The notes beneath the pieces were generated by a model that worked only from the letters and a program-made list of their open reading frames with translations, had not been told where the DNA came from and did no database searches. The position numbers and the translations under genes were made by a program. 64,000 bases of DNA from Novipirellula artificiosorum (GTDB lineage: Bacteria > Planctomycetota > Planctomycetia > Pirellulales > Pirellulaceae): NCBI RefSeq assembly GCF_007860135.1, contig NZ_SJPV01000016.1:1-64000 (forward strand), given 5' to 3'. Positions 63,847-64,000 of the stretch are shown one piece after another (position 1 is the stretch's first letter; each line of letters starts with the position of its first letter).

Positions 63847-64000
63847 ACCATTTGCAATCTCATTCTCACGTTTCTTTCGGTCCTTTTGGCGTTTTCCGCT
63901 CTCGCCCTTGGGTTTGCATTTCGACGTGCATTTCGAATCGTTGAGACCCTTTCGTTTCCGCACGGTGAAGCGGCCCCCAACGCCGTGATCGACGTCATCG
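63847..64000 (+). CDS. Possible 5' end of a membrane protein, cut by the window edge
   Basis: In the frame after the TGA at 63844-63846 the translation has a hydrophobic run (FLSVLLAFSALALGFAF) followed by basic residues (RRAFRIVE) and continues open to the edge with SFPHGEAAPNAVIDVI. That looks like a signal-anchor N-terminus, but no ATG or GTG is present before the helix; a TTG occurs inside it. The 3' part is outside the window. Low confidence; overlapping minus-strand frames have no better signal. Confidence 0.25.

Noticed and set aside
1..64000. tRNA, rRNA or CRISPR array
   Set aside because: Intergenic stretches were read for cloverleaf-type arms and regularly spaced repeats; none was found. 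Weakly conserved small RNAs could have been missed.

Overview
The window looks like a chromosome segment of a planctomycete of the Pirellulales (Rhodopirellula-like) type. The evidence is the gene content: a DUF1549/DUF1553 gene followed by a DUF1501 gene, a Ser/Thr kinase with the planctomycete-style N-terminal extension and a C-terminal membrane anchor, a DUF4159 protein, proteins with an EF-hand/P-domain make-up, many lipoproteins with long basic n-regions, and a short flagellar operon flbD-motA-motB-fliL-fliN-fliO. The taxonomic call is inference from family knowledge; no rRNA or marker gene is present. No tRNA, rRNA, CRISPR array or transposase gene was recognised.

Layout. 1-9.0 kb: tatC with a large periplasmic insertion, small lipoproteins, a pseudouridine synthase with a histone-like tail, pyrK, ribD and a SEC-C/TPR protein. 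9.3-12.6 kb: the DUF1549/DUF1553-DUF1501 pair, ending in a 27-bp tandem repeat that copies the stop-codon region. 12.9-17.8 kb: a tightly coupled three-gene operon (EctB-like diaminobutyrate aminotransferase, adenylation-carrier-hydrolase protein, second alpha/beta hydrolase). The specificity residues read from the adenylation domain resemble the code I recall for 2,4-diaminobutyrate, so the first enzyme may make the substrate of the second. This is the best candidate for an undescribed pathway. It converges on galE. 19-31 kb: housekeeping and signalling genes (XerC/D recombinase, FHA protein, RlmI-like methyltransferase, FdxA-like ferredoxin, HNH protein, DUF456 protein, alanine dehydrogenase, acyltransferase/kinase pair, DUF2064 transferase and ThiO-like oxidase). 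31.3-34.9 kb: the flagellar motor/switch operon.

34.9-35.9 kb is a gene-free, repeat-rich interval with a 40-bp imperfect inverted repeat; part of it recurs at 283-335. It is followed by two translationally coupled SPFH/band-7 proteins (35.9-39.2 kb). At 39.3-46.7 kb lies an envelope export-like locus: a TolC-type outer-membrane protein divergent from a GAF-HlyD fusion, a HlyD adaptor and a PqqD-like/M50 peptidase/HlyD fusion, with no ABC ATPase. A TPR/gluzincin peptidase, a DUF4159 protein and two unrecognised membrane proteins follow; the second is an internal duplication. The end of the window has a SulP transporter, a DUF5060/DUF4038 glycosidase-like protein coupled to a beta-helix protein, and a secretin-N-domain protein without a barrel coupled to an EF-hand/P-domain protein.

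Two families of short dispersed repeats (283-335/35667-35719 and 18997-19079/39232-39315) sit between genes or overlap gene ends. All function calls come from reading the translated sequences and family knowledge; no search was run.
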